DNA from: a candidate division LCP-89 bacterium B3_LCP
GTDB lineage: Bacteria; Electryoneota; B3-LCP
NCBI GenBank assembly: GCA_005223185.1
Contig: NJBN01000001.1
Span: forward strand, 310,001 to 374,000
DNA: 64,000 nt
Direction: 5' to 3'
The notes below the pieces were generated by a model that saw only the letters and a list, made by a program, of their open reading frames with translations, was not told the DNA's origin and did not search any database. Made by a program: the position numbers and the translations under genes. Below, piece after piece: positions 50,448-58,374 of the stretch. The stretch's first letter is position 1. Every line of letters begins with the position of its first letter.

Positions 50448-51605
50448 CTAATCTGTTATCTCTGCATTTGTCACTTCAATAATCGTTACTTCCGGCGGCG
50501 CCAGGAAACGTATCGGTGGTCCCCAGCTTCCCGTGCCCCTGCTCACATAGAGATGAGCGCCATCAGCTAACTCGTGATATCCTGAATTGGCTATGAAGAA
50601 GAGACTCGTCAAGAGGTTGAAGGGGAAGATCTGACCTTTGTGAGTGTGCCCGGACAACTGCAGGTCGAAGGGGATAGTTAGATTATCCGCCACAGGTTGA
50701 TGTTTCAGTAGAAGAACGAAGAGGCTATCGGGGTTATTCACCGATAGCGTTTTACTTTCAGGGGTGCGCCCGGGTTTCATCTGTCTTCCGGTGGGATCAT
50801 CGACACCGGCTATAATCATCACGCCAGGTATTTTGAAAGATTCTCCCCGCAGCATAAGAAAACCCGCTTCCTCAGTAAACCGCAAGGCGTTTTCCAAACC
50901 GGCGTAGAACTCATGGTTGCCCGTTACTGCGAATTTGCCGTAAATCGGATTTATTTCCTTTAAGACGTCAGTCAACTCGCTGATTGAATGCAAACTTCCA
51001 TCCACTAAATCCCCGGTTGATACGATTATATCCGGTTTCTCTTCTTTTAGTATGCTTGCTATCCTTTTAAGCCGGGTCTTTCCCTGCGTCAATCCTAAGT
51101 GAACGTCGGAAACTTGAGCGATTTTAATGGTACCTGCTGAGGTGGGTATTTTAGGTGAGCGTATCGTTAGTCTCTCTATAAGTAACAACCGCGCTTCGAA
51201 GAAACCGTAACAGGTTATGAACAGAGCCAGAGTCATTGGTATCATAAACACCAATCGAGATTTAAGGGTCAATCGGGAGACGTCGATATGGAAGAATCTA
51301 TCTAATGCGTACAATACAAGTCTGTAAATATCAATCTCCAGCGAAAGCCAGAGGAACAGGAGCAGCAATGCCATCCAACTGAAACCGATATATGCCAGGA
51401 TGCGAGCGGTCAAGATGTGTCCCGATCTATCCGATATCTGCACCAGGATCGGCGCTGCCAGCATGGTTGCCAGGAAGGCTATCAGGATCAACCGCGAGAG
51501 GTCATCTAAAGTGAAGGCAGAGTTAAACCTCAGGTAGAAGAGAAGGTGGAAAGACCCATATACTATGAGAAAGATTGAAAGAAAAATTAACATAATGCCT
51601 TGCAA
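50448..51605 (-). CDS. Membrane metallophosphoesterase
   Basis: Calcineurin-like phosphoesterase anchored by four to five N-terminal helices (about 1-155). Catalytic motifs follow in order: QVSDVHLGLTQG (D-x-H), STGDLVDGS (GD), VTGNHEFYAG (GNHE), LLLKHQPVAD (H), and LSGHTHKGQIFPF (GHTH). This layout matches the YkuE/YaeI-like family, which includes UDP-diacylglucosamine-type and other phosphoesterases. The catalytic domain probably faces the cytoplasm or periplasm near the membrane; substrate unknown. It converges with the permease gene and is divergent from the porin. Confidence 0.85.
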   Translation of the reverse strand: MQGIMLIFLSIFLIVYGSFHLLFYLRFNSAFTLDDLSRLILIAFLATMLAAPILVQISDRSGHILTARILAYIGFSWMALLLLFLWLSLEIDIYRLVLYALDRFFHIDVSRLTLKSRLVFMIPMTLALFITCYGFFEARLLLIERLTIRSPKIPTSAGTIKIAQVSDVHLGLTQGKTRLKRIASILKEEKPDIIVSTGDLVDGSLHSISELTDVLKEINPIYGKFAVTGNHEFYAGLENALRFTEEAGFLMLRGESFKIPGVMIIAGVDDPTGRQMKPGRTPESKTLSVNNPDSLFVLLLKHQPVADNLTIPFDLQLSGHTHKGQIFPFNLLTSLFFIANSGYHELADGAHLYVSRGTGSWGPPIRFLAPPEVTIIEVTNAEITD

Positions 51606-51765
51606 GTGTTAATTTTTTATATTATAATACGCACTAAATTAAAATGATACAACCGATTTATGTCTTAAATTGGGAAATGATTCACTATGAGTCTATAAAA
51701 ATTTAGGATTAACTGATCCAGAATTCGTTATATAACCAATAATCCAAAAAGAGGCGGAGGAACCC

Positions 51766-52992
51766 ATGAAAAAAATCATCATCGGAACTTTAGTGCTGTT
51801 GATGGTAATCAGCACTATCGCTTTCAGTGCCGACGAGCTTACAGTAACTGCGCAGTTGCGTCACAGGTTTGAAATGAGTAACAAGGATTTCAACAGTGGA
51901 ACTGCTTTCAACGATGTTAACCTTCTGAGAACGAGGTTGGGCGTCAAGTTCGCACCTTCAGACGATCTGTTCGCTTTCGTTCAGATGCAGGATTCCCGTA
52001 AATTCGGGGAAGAAAGAGGCACGTTAGCCGATGACACATTACAAAATGGCATGCCCGATGATCTGGATCTGCATCAGGCTTATTTTCTAGTTAAGGATCT
52101 CTTCGATCTTCCCCTGGATGTGAAGATCGGTAGAATGGAAGTCGTTTACGGTCCTCAGAGGTTGATCGGATCTGTCGGCTGGCATAACATAGGGCGCAGC
52201 TTTGACGGTTTCATCTTCAAATTGCACTTCGACAAATTCTCTGTCGATCTCTTCAACTTGAAAGAGGTTGAAGCGAGTATGAACGGCGATTTAGGTGATA
52301 AAAACATCTTCGGTGCCTACGCGGATTTCGACTTGATCGAATCACACAAAACGCAGGCATTCCTGATCTGGCAGCAGGAGCGTCCCGTGGAGCTTTTGGA
52401 TCGCTATACAGCCGGGATATACGCTAAGGGAAATTTGAACGGCTTCCATCATGAAACGGAATTTGCCATTCAAGGCGGAGCTAAAGACAATGATACTACC
52501 AGTGTATCGGCTATGATGTTCGCTCTGAACGTAGGTTACAAGTTCAAAGACGTCGGTTTCAAGCCTGATCTCACGGTGGGTGTCGATTACCTGAGTGGCG
52601 ACGATGATCCTAATGATAACACCTGCAAAACGTTCGATACCATGTACGCCACTAATCACAAGTACTACGGTTACATGGATTATTTTCCGGCTAATATGAT
52701 GGATTTGGGACTGATGGACATGCATGCCAAGGTAGCTATCAAGCCTACAGCGGAATGCACCATGAAATTAGCCTATCACATGTTCCAGGCTAATCAGAAC
52801 TACATTCTGTTAGATGGATCAGAATCAAAGAACTTCGGAAGTGAAATTGACCTGACCATGAAGAGGAAGTACAATGATCATGTCTCCTTCGTACTAGGTG
52901 CGTCTCTGTTCACTCCTGGTGAGATCTTCAAGGAGACCATGGGTGACAAAACTTCCACCTGGTTCTACCTGATGACGCTGGTGAATCTATAG
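51766..52992 (+). CDS. Outer-membrane porin (alginate-export-like)
   Basis: Secreted beta-barrel. The signal peptide (1-22: KKIIIGTLVLLMVISTIAFSAD) is preceded by GGAGG 6-8 nt before the ATG. The barrel-like pattern of alternating strands includes LRHRFEMSNKDF, LLRTRLGVKFAPSDDLFAFVQMQDSR and DVKIGRMEVVYGPQRLIGS; the C terminus (TSTWFYLMTLVNL) is a strand-like ending. The pattern resembles alginate_exp/AlgE-like or porin-type families with 16-18 strands. Likely passage of a small solute. It stands alone, followed by an intrinsic terminator. Confidence 0.78.
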   Translation: MKKIIIGTLVLLMVISTIAFSADELTVTAQLRHRFEMSNKDFNSGTAFNDVNLLRTRLGVKFAPSDDLFAFVQMQDSRKFGEERGTLADDTLQNGMPDDLDLHQAYFLVKDLFDLPLDVKIGRMEVVYGPQRLIGSVGWHNIGRSFDGFIFKLHFDKFSVDLFNLKEVEASMNGDLGDKNIFGAYADFDLIESHKTQAFLIWQQERPVELLDRYTAGIYAKGNLNGFHHETEFAIQGGAKDNDTTSVSAMMFALNVGYKFKDVGFKPDLTVGVDYLSGDDDPNDNTCKTFDTMYATNHKYYGYMDYFPANMMDLGLMDMHAKVAIKPTAECTMKLAYHMFQANQNYILLDGSESKNFGSEIDLTMKRKYNDHVSFVLGASLFTPGEIFKETMGDKTSTWFYLMTLVNL

Positions 52993-53018
52993 AAGAATTG
53001 AGAACCTTCAACCAGTGT

Positions 53019-53049
53019 AAAAACCCCGGTCGTACAGATCGGGGTTTTT
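53019..53049 (+). terminator. Intrinsic terminator after the porin gene
   Basis: Ten-bp stem AAAAACCCCG (53019-53028) / CGGGGTTTTT (53040-53049) with an 11-nt loop, ending in the T run; 27 nt past the stop codon. Confidence 0.9.
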
Positions 53050-53078
53050 CTTATGCTGTTTTGTAAGGCAATGAAAAT

Positions 53079-53210
53079 GGGGCTATCCCCAAAGTGTCAC
53101 TCTGAGCGAAGCGAAGAGTCTCTTTAATACGTAAATTGCAGAATGGCAAGAGATTCTTCGCTACACCTTCGGCTTGCTCAGAATGACTTTAACACTTTTG
53201 AGATAGCCCC
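53079..53210. repeat. 132-nt MITE-like imperfect inverted repeat
   Basis: Ends are GGGGCTATC (53079-53087) and GATAGCCCC (53202-53210). The inner parts also pair: GTGTCACTCTGAGC (from 53095) with the reverse complement of GCTCAGAATGAC (53176-53187), and GCGAAGAGTCTCTT with AAGAGATTCTTCGC. The sequence resembles the GTCATTCTGAGCGAAGCG family of short repeats seen in many environmental genomes. It fills the gap between convergent porin and cpoB genes and may also terminate both transcripts. Confidence 0.7.
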
Positions 53211-53233
53211 TTAGGGATCATTCTATTTTTAGA

Positions 53234-54067
53234 TTATTCCAATTCCTTCAGTCTCTCCTCAGCCTGAGAGGCTTCCGGAGTTGCAGGGTGGTTCTGGATT
53301 AACTCTCCGAAGGTGGCTTTCGCTTCTTCTACCTGTTTTAGAGTAATCTGGCACAAACCAACTTTGAAAAGTGCGGCGGGAAGCTTATTGCCGTTGGGGT
53401 ATTTTTCACATATCTGTGCGAAGATATCCTTGGCTCTTTCGTAATTATGGTTGACATATTCAGTTTCACCCAACCAGTAAAGAGCATTGTCCGCCAGTTC
53501 CGTATCGGGGTAGATTTTAAGGTATTCACTGAAGCCACTTTTTGCCAGATCATAGTTACCCCGAGTCAGATCGAAGTAGGCTTGATCGTAAAGCTGGCGA
53601 AGTTCAGGATTTATTATTATAGTTGCTTCCAGTGAATCGGTGGGTATGGTTCTCGGTGTCTGGTATTTCATCTCATCCACACTTTGAGCCACACCGGTCA
53701 AGCGCTGTGATAGATCGTTAATCTGCGCTGACAGCATCAGTCCCTGCCCCTCATAATCATCAAGACGGCTGCCCATGTAAGCCTTGAATTGACGAACGTC
53801 AGATTGAGTAGCCATATCCTCGACCAAACGATCCTGACGCATCTGCACGGCATCCACCTGCATGCGCAGATTCTGCAAGTTGAGATTGACCGTATCCAGT
53901 TTGGTACGGATGTATTCGGAGTTCTCCTTAAAAGAGAGGATCTCACTCCTCGATGCACACCCGTTGAATCCAATTGCAGATACGAAGAAGAAGAGACACA
54001 TAATGGGGAATCCATAACTACCGACCGCAGATTTGAATTCCCCATTTGACTTTACACCTGAAATCAT
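53234..54067 (-). CDS. cpoB: CpoB/YbgF: Tol-Pal-associated TPR protein
   Basis: Periplasmic coordinator of the Tol-Pal system. An N-terminal signal ends in a lipobox-like FNGC (Cys37), so it may be a lipoprotein. A coiled coil follows (about 45-125: YIRTKLDTVNLNLQNLRMQVDAV). TPRs fill the C-terminal half (about 155-275: LYDQAYFDLTRGNYDLAKSGFSEYL, DNALYWLGETEYVNHNYERA, GNKLPAALFKVGLCQI). This is the YbgF architecture. Last gene of the tol operon, overlapping pal by 4 nt. Confidence 0.88.
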   Translation of the reverse strand: MISGVKSNGEFKSAVGSYGFPIMCLFFFVSAIGFNGCASRSEILSFKENSEYIRTKLDTVNLNLQNLRMQVDAVQMRQDRLVEDMATQSDVRQFKAYMGSRLDDYEGQGLMLSAQINDLSQRLTGVAQSVDEMKYQTPRTIPTDSLEATIIINPELRQLYDQAYFDLTRGNYDLAKSGFSEYLKIYPDTELADNALYWLGETEYVNHNYERAKDIFAQICEKYPNGNKLPAALFKVGLCQITLKQVEEAKATFGELIQNHPATPEASQAEERLKELE

Positions 54068-54651
54068 CTGATTACCAGAACGGCACGGCGGTTCTGGGAC
54101 CAGGCATCCTCACCATGTCCCATGGTGGCGGGACGCTCTTCACCGTAACTGACTGTAGTGAAACGAGGTGCATCAAGCCCGTAGTTGATGAAGAAGTCCT
54201 TGACGGTATTCGCTCGGCGTTCTCCCAGAGCCAAGTTGTACTCGTCTGTGCCTCTTTCATCGCAGTGCCCTTCGATCAGGACCTGCCAGTCACCGTACTT
54301 AGAAAGTACGCCTGCGTCGAAATCAGCAGCCGTACGCGCATCACTGCGGAGGTTGTATCTGTCAAAGTCGAAGAAGATAACCTGCAGTGAAGATTTAGCA
54401 GCCTGCTCTGCCGCTAAAAGTGCTTGTTCGGCTTCCATCGCTGCCTTTTTTGCCGCTGCTTGTTGTGCAGCTAACATGGCTTCTTCTGCAGCTTGGATGC
54501 TGTCCTGTCGCGCTTGTTCGAGTTCCTCTGGAGTAGGTCCTGGCGGTTCTACCACAGGCTCTGGCTTCTGAGCACAGCCTGCAATTAAGAGACCTATCAA
54601 CAGAACTATGCCTGCCCAAAGGATAATTCGTGATAAATTTTTGTTTTTCAT
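54064..54651 (-). CDS. pal: Peptidoglycan-associated lipoprotein Pal
   Basis: Outer-membrane lipoprotein that binds peptidoglycan and TolB. The lipobox LLIAGC gives Cys25-26, a Glu/Ala-rich linker follows (about 40-80, possible coiled coil), and the OmpA-like domain (about 85-195) has IEGHCDERGTDEYNLALGERRA, the diaminopimelate-binding signature. The start at 54651 (MKNKNL) has GGAAATCC upstream, so the five residues before it are left out. 195 residues is typical. Confidence 0.93.
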   Translation of the reverse strand: MKNKNLSRIILWAGIVLLIGLLIAGCAQKPEPVVEPPGPTPEELEQARQDSIQAAEEAMLAAQQAAAKKAAMEAEQALLAAEQAAKSSLQVIFFDFDRYNLRSDARTAADFDAGVLSKYGDWQVLIEGHCDERGTDEYNLALGERRANTVKDFFINYGLDAPRFTTVSYGEERPATMGHGEDAWSQNRRAVLVIR

Positions 54652-54684
54652 TGGATTTCCTTTCAAATAATGGTGTTATTTTGT

Positions 54685-56010
54685 TTATTGTTCTGTCGTT
54701 ATCGATTTTTCAGTTTCTACGTTTAGAACCGGTGACCAGGTCGGATTGGAACAGGACATTCTTAAGTTTGTGAGTCTCTCCTCGTTGTGCCCGAAGACGT
54801 CCATCGTGTAAATCTGCTTGGTGCCGATTCTATTAGAAGTAAAAGCTATTCGTAGTCCGTCCGGTGACCAGGTGGGGCCCAGGTTATCACCCGGTCCTGA
54901 AGTCAGTTTCACGTGGTTTTCGCCCTTGGGATCAGTGACGAAGATCTGGAAACCGTCATCGCATCTGCGGACATAAGCTATCAGATCGCCTTTGGGTGAC
55001 CATGCCGGAGAATCGTTATATTCGCCTTCGGTGGTCAGACGCCTCTGGTTGGCTCCATCCGCATCCATTATGAAGACTTGAGGTCTTCCCAATCGATCAG
55101 ACGTGAAAGCCAGTTCATGTCCAGTAGGTGACCAACTTGGTGAAGTCTCTATTGCCCAGCTATAGGTCAGCCTGCGGATTTCCGTCCCATCGATCCGGCA
55201 GACGTATATTTCAGAATTGCCATCAGCAGAAGAACTGAAGGCGATCCTTTGGTTATCCTGAGACCAGTCTGGAGCTTGATCGACTCCAGGCGCTGAAATC
55301 AGCGGAGTTACACTGCCTTCATCCAGACTCAAAACATATAGATCAGCTTGATCCCGCAAGAAGCTGGTGAATGCAATCTTGGTGCCATCCGGTGACCAGG
55401 CAGGCGACAGGATTGTGTTCTCTTCGTGCGTGTGTTTGAACAGTTCAAAACCGTCAAACGTAGTGGAGAATACTTCCTTTATACCTCCGGCATAACCAAT
55501 GAAGGCTATACGGGTTTGGGTAACCGAAGGTTCCCCTGTCATCATGCGGATGACGTCCGCTGAAATTCGATGAGCAACAGCTCGTGATCGTTCAGGTCGG
55601 AAATCATAGTTCTCCTTCCAGAACGATTCATCCGTAAGCTGGCTGCGCAATAGCATACTTACCCGGCAGGAATCAGAATCAGAAGCAAATTCACCTTCCA
55701 AATAGGTCATTCGCTCTTCCATCTGACCTCCAATACTGGTATCCGGCGGAAGATTAGGAAGGCGAAGATTGAACATACCGCTCAAGGTCAGGTCTCTGAC
55801 GAGAACTCTTTCTAAGGTATCCTGCGCACTTGCTTTCAGGCTGTCTGCCGGTTTCGTTCCTAAGTAATGCAGTGGTATGCGATTGGTTAAGGCTACCCTG
55901 CTGCTTAGAAACACCTCCCAGAGTTTTGATCCTGCTTTCTGTTCCGGATTATGCTGAGCGTTTGCAGTAACGCAGAAGCAACATATTAGAAGCCAGAAAG
56001 TATATTTCAT
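54685..56010 (-). CDS. tolB: TolB, periplasmic beta-propeller of Tol-Pal
   Basis: TolB: signal peptide (MKYTFWLLICCFCVTANAQ), an N-terminal alpha/beta TolB_N domain (about 25-160), and a six-bladed beta-propeller with WSPDGTKIAFTS-type repeats (for example SPAWSPDGTKIAFTS, SPTGHELAFTSDR, SPKGDLIAYV). It binds Pal and, in proteobacteria, TolA. The ATG at 56010 follows the TonB/TolA-like gene after 7 nt; the longer in-frame start overlaps that gene. Confidence 0.93.
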   Translation of the reverse strand: MKYTFWLLICCFCVTANAQHNPEQKAGSKLWEVFLSSRVALTNRIPLHYLGTKPADSLKASAQDTLERVLVRDLTLSGMFNLRLPNLPPDTSIGGQMEERMTYLEGEFASDSDSCRVSMLLRSQLTDESFWKENYDFRPERSRAVAHRISADVIRMMTGEPSVTQTRIAFIGYAGGIKEVFSTTFDGFELFKHTHEENTILSPAWSPDGTKIAFTSFLRDQADLYVLSLDEGSVTPLISAPGVDQAPDWSQDNQRIAFSSSADGNSEIYVCRIDGTEIRRLTYSWAIETSPSWSPTGHELAFTSDRLGRPQVFIMDADGANQRRLTTEGEYNDSPAWSPKGDLIAYVRRCDDGFQIFVTDPKGENHVKLTSGPGDNLGPTWSPDGLRIAFTSNRIGTKQIYTMDVFGHNEERLTNLRMSCSNPTWSPVLNVETEKSITTEQ

Positions 56011-56017
56011 AAGCCGG

Positions 56018-56647
56018 TTAATCCGACCCGACAAATTCAAAGTGTACCCCCAGACGATCCGTTGCAAATGCCGGTGGCAGTGCTGGTAGTGGATTTGACC
56101 TTAATACCGCTCGTTGTGCTTCCTGATCGAAGAGAAAATGCCCGGACTTTCCTTCCAGCTTGACGTCGGATATTCTGCCCCTTCGGTCGATTTGGAAGTA
56201 AACGACAGCTTTCAGTCCTTTTGCTTCCTTGGAACTGATAATCGGCTTGAAGTTCGTCAATATCTTTATCTGAATATTGCTTAAATAATAAGGGTAAGGA
56301 AAATCGGCGCCTTCCAGTCGTAACTGGTTCGAGCCTCCACCGACTGTCGGTTCGGATGGGGTGTTCTTTTCAGCTTTCTGCTCTGCTTTCCCCGTTAACG
56401 TTTTCTTTGCAATACTCTTCTGAACCGGTTTTGCCTTGGGTTTGGCTTCAGTTTTCGCTTGTTTAGGCTGCTCTGCCGCTTTGACAAGCGTCGGTTCAGG
56501 TTTTCCGGGAACGGCAACCAACTTTACGGGACGATACCTTAACAGTTGCTTTGGCATCGAAGCAGGGAACCTGGCTGAAATGAGAATCAATCCAATAACT
56601 GCCAGATGAAGTACCCCTGATAATATATAGGCATTGCGCACTGCCAT
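56018..56647 (-). CDS. TonB/TolA-like energy-transducing protein
   Basis: Fills the TolA slot of the operon. It has an N-terminal membrane anchor (about 8-25: ILSGVLHLAVIGLILISA), a Lys/Ala/Pro-rich periplasmic linker (about 50-95: KPEPTLVKAAEQPKQAKTEA), and a C-terminal TonB-like domain (about 110-209: RGRISDVKLEGKSGHFLFDQEAQRAV). The TonB_C domain, not a TolA III domain, is what I see, so this lineage seems to use a TonB-type arm to couple the TolQR motor to TolB/Pal. It starts 3 nt after tolR. Confidence 0.85.
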   Translation of the reverse strand: MAVRNAYILSGVLHLAVIGLILISARFPASMPKQLLRYRPVKLVAVPGKPEPTLVKAAEQPKQAKTEAKPKAKPVQKSIAKKTLTGKAEQKAEKNTPSEPTVGGGSNQLRLEGADFPYPYYLSNIQIKILTNFKPIISSKEAKGLKAVVYFQIDRRGRISDVKLEGKSGHFLFDQEAQRAVLRSNPLPALPPAFATDRLGVHFEFVGSD

Positions 56648-56650
56648 AAT

Positions 56651-57058
56651 CTATTTAGGACCCGAAGGTACGGTAACTAACCCAACGTCCACAGCGCCAG
56701 CTTTCCTTAGAATATCCAGCGCCGATACAATTTCCTGATAGGGAAGTTCACCATCAGCGCGTACGAAAACCGGTCGGGGATTTTCCGGTGAAAAGATCTG
56801 CCTGAAGGCGCTGGTGAAGTCTTCCTTAGTGACCTGACTGGCATCTATGAAATAAATGCCGTTCTTGCCCAGAGTTATTTCGATGCCTTCCTGCGACCGT
56901 GGCTGGGCGCGTGTCGAAGTCGGGAGACTGATATCATATACGCTCTTCAACATTGGTGCGCTGATCATAAAGATAATCAGCAAAACCAGGAAGACGTCTA
57001 CTAAAGGAGTGACGTTGATGTCAGCCATGCGCGACTGTTCGAACTGCACCTGATTCAT
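56651..57058 (-). CDS. tolR: TolR/ExbD biopolymer transport protein
   Basis: ExbD/TolR family: short cytoplasmic N terminus (FEQSRMADINVTPLVDVFLVLLIIFMISAP in two parts) with the conserved proton-pathway Asp in PLVDVFLVLLIIF, then a periplasmic alpha/beta domain (VFVRADGELPYQEIVSALDIL). 135 residues is normal. It overlaps tolQ by 4 nt. It forms the motor with TolQ. Confidence 0.93.
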   Translation of the reverse strand: MNQVQFEQSRMADINVTPLVDVFLVLLIIFMISAPMLKSVYDISLPTSTRAQPRSQEGIEITLGKNGIYFIDASQVTKEDFTSAFRQIFSPENPRPVFVRADGELPYQEIVSALDILRKAGAVDVGLVTVPSGPK

Positions 57059-57762
57059 CCCAGGGTGCCTCCCGCTGCTGTTTCAGGTTGGGAAAGAACA
57101 GAGTTGGTCCGGTTCAAACGCATGCGTTCAGCCAGGATTAAATCAGTGGAAAAATCTTCTAACGCCCTGGATTCGTTCTTTAAACTACCTAAAAAGTGGT
57201 TATAGGCAACAACCGCCGGTATTGCTGCGGCTAAACCTGCGGCAGTAGCGATCAATGCTTCGGCAATGCCGGGGGCGACAACGGCTAAGGAAGTAGAACC
57301 CCAGGTGCCGATATTCATAAAGGAACGCATCACCCCCCATACAGTTCCAAAGAGCCCGATGAAAGGGCTGGCAGATCCCACAGAAGCCAGTATCCCCAAA
57401 CGGTTCTCTAATCTGGATAACTGTATGCTGCCCTGTTTCTGCAGCAGGCGAGACATGGCATCTTCGTCCCCTTCTAACCTGCTGACAGAATAATATTCCA
57501 GGTATATCTGTTGGAAGACGCGAGCTACGGTTGAATGCGGGAACCGGTCTAACATCTTACGCAGGTTTTCAGGATCGAATTGATCCCAAGATATCTTGGC
57601 GAAATACCGGCGTGCCCGCCGTTCTCTGGAGAAAATCCAGGCTTTTTCAAGGATAATTCCCCAGGTAATTATGGAAAGGATCAGCAATAGACCCAATACC
57701 GCCAGCGCTAAACCGGAAGCCGAACGAACCAGGGAAACCAAATCTAAGGTGAAATTATCCAT
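57055..57762 (-). CDS. tolQ: TolQ/ExbB proton-channel protein
   Basis: MotA/TolQ/ExbB family protein with three membrane helices (about 13-35, 135-160, 170-192). The conserved ASVGSASPFIGLFGTVWGVMRSF and GIAEALIATAAGLAAAIPAVVAYN segments define the TolQ/ExbB proton channel. The periplasmic segment is short. First gene of tolQ-tolR-tonB/tolA-like-tolB-pal-cpoB, about 196 nt downstream of the thioesterase. Confidence 0.93.
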   Translation of the reverse strand: MDNFTLDLVSLVRSASGLALAVLGLLLILSIITWGIILEKAWIFSRERRARRYFAKISWDQFDPENLRKMLDRFPHSTVARVFQQIYLEYYSVSRLEGDEDAMSRLLQKQGSIQLSRLENRLGILASVGSASPFIGLFGTVWGVMRSFMNIGTWGSTSLAVVAPGIAEALIATAAGLAAAIPAVVAYNHFLGSLKNESRALEDFSTDLILAERMRLNRTNSVLSQPETAAGGTLG

Positions 57763-57958
57763 GAATCATCAACATAAATAACATCTTCAACATCAAATCC
57801 AATAAGTTCATTCTGCAGACAAGGCAATCAGCGCCAATGGCAGATCGTTTATCGCAACATGAAGCAAAGGAAACTCTTGAATATATATTAACTTATCAAG
57901 AAAGGCAAGAGAATTCTGTAATTCTCCTTAAATGGTTTTTTGTATAAGTCTTTAAATA

Positions 57959-58366
57959 TTATAAATCAAAGAATGCCTTTCTAAAGCTATTCGCTACCCC
58001 GGTAGGCTGCTTGGTTTGCCGGTCGAGAAAGACAGCCACGAACCTACCTTTGCTTACCAGTTCCCCGGATGGCATCTTTCGCATTTCCTGTCTTAGCGTT
58101 ACTGAAGATTCGCCAGTATCCTCTATTTTGCCAGTTATTTCAATAATATCTGCAGAACACAGCGGTTTGATATAATCCACTTCAGCTCTTACAATGACGA
58201 AGATATAGCCTTCCTTAAGCAGCGAACCGAAGGAGAGTTCCCGTTGCTCTAAAAACTCGACCCTCGCCTGTTCGTAGTAGTGGAGAAACACCGCATGATT
58301 TACATGTCCGTAGCCGTCCAGTTCGTAGGATCGCACTTTAAGTTGGCAGGATAGTTTCTGTTTCAT
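57959..58366 (-). CDS. ybgC: Acyl-CoA thioesterase, YbgC-like (4HBT)
   Basis: Hot-dog-fold thioesterase of the 4-hydroxybenzoyl-CoA thioesterase family. The catalytic Asp17 is in YELDGYGHVNHAVFLHYYEQARVEFLE (two parts: YELDGYGHVNH and YYEQARVEFLE). 135 residues. Two contexts compete: ybgC precedes tolQ in many proteobacteria, as here (196 nt away, same strand), but it also lies only 8 nt after the molybdenum-hydroxylase gene and could belong to that operon. Substrate acyl-CoA unknown. Confidence 0.85.
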   Translation of the reverse strand: MKQKLSCQLKVRSYELDGYGHVNHAVFLHYYEQARVEFLEQRELSFGSLLKEGYIFVIVRAEVDYIKPLCSADIIEITGKIEDTGESSVTLRQEMRKMPSGELVSKGRFVAVFLDRQTKQPTGVANSFRKAFFDL

Positions 58367-58374
58367 ACCTTAGA

